A stretch of 5,819 bases of DNA from Nitrospina sp. (GTDB lineage: Bacteria > Nitrospinota > Nitrospinia > Nitrospinales > VA-1). The position numbers and the translations under genes are program-made. Positions 5,624 to 5,819 of the stretch are shown here, in pieces. Location: NCBI GenBank assembly GCA_003545625.1, contig DODH01000260.1, positions 1-5,819 of the forward strand, given 5' to 3'. Below the pieces are notes generated by a model that searched no databases, was not told the DNA's origin, and worked only from the letters and a program-made list of their open reading frames with translations. Position 1 is the first letter of the stretch. Each line of letters begins with the position of its first letter.

Positions 5624-5819
5624 GGCAACCGTCCTTGATTGATAAAATAGACTCAGTCAATGTATTCAGGTGATTCCTGAGGAGGGGAGAAACCTTGTTA
5701 TATCCTCCACCTATAGTTCTGAACGGTATTTTTTTTTTGGTACTTTAGTAAAAATTCGCGGTTTTTTGCTTGAAATAGGGGTCTACCCCTCTGGGACACG
5801 CGTGATGTCCTCTTCATTT
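5624..5819. other. Upstream region of the SGNH hydrolase gene
   Basis: No gene is visible up to the window edge. Read leftwards, TATAAC (5702-5697) is the best -10-like hexamer, but its -35 is poor. TTGACT (5660-5655) looks like a -35 but has no well-placed -10. A TCAGG/CCTGA dyad lies at 5666-5680. A run of ten T occurs at 5729-5738 on the plus strand. I cannot assign a promoter with confidence. Confidence 0.3.
5777..5810. promoter_or_regulatory. Pair of adjacent palindromes upstream of the hydrolase gene
   Basis: AGGGGT (5777-5782) and ACCCCT (5785-5790) are perfect inverted arms with a 2-nt spacer. Four bases further on, GGACA (5794-5798) and TGTCC (5806-5810) form a second dyad, overlapping the perfect palindrome CACGCGTG (5797-5804). 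They could be binding sites for the promoter of a gene beyond the window or for the hydrolase gene, or a hairpin at the end of an unseen leftward gene. No T run follows on either strand. Confidence 0.35.

Overview
The window holds four protein-coding genes from a bacterium, probably Gram-negative, with roughly balanced base composition. Three genes run rightwards: purA (153-1451), a CstA-family transporter (1606-3324) and an Nfu-type iron-sulfur scaffold (3402-4064). The fourth, a membrane-anchored SGNH/GDSL hydrolase (4499-5623), runs leftwards and converges on them. The lineage cannot be fixed from this sequence. The gene content would fit an environmental lineage such as Nitrospinota or a deltaproteobacterial relative, but that is a low-confidence impression. 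No tRNA, rRNA, CRISPR array, transposase or phage gene is visible.

Layout. Positions 1-152 carry one copy of an intergenic repeat and a near-consensus sigma-70 promoter (TTGACA, 17 nt, GATAAT) for purA. Positions 1452-1605 carry a second copy of that repeat (39 of 45 core bases identical), an extended -10 promoter and a small dyad ahead of cstA. Positions 3325-3401 carry a plausible promoter for nfu whose -10 box lies between the arms of a 7-bp inverted repeat. Positions 4065-4498 hold no convincing gene. They contain a GC-rich hairpin abutting the nfu stop, a long imperfect inverted repeat of a widespread bacterial repeat type, and a possible orphan promoter. Positions 5624-5819, upstream of the hydrolase, hold a T10 tract and two adjacent palindromes.

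The genes do not form an obvious pathway: AMP synthesis, uptake of peptides or pyruvate, Fe-S cluster assembly and a cell-envelope esterase-like enzyme. Each rightward gene appears to have its own promoter, so this looks like a row of single-gene units and not one operon. The coding content is mostly ordinary. The more interesting signals are intergenic: the repeat pair flanking purA, the inverted-repeat element after nfu, and the dyads at or beside the -10 boxes of all three rightward genes. I found no convincing evidence of a new multi-gene system.
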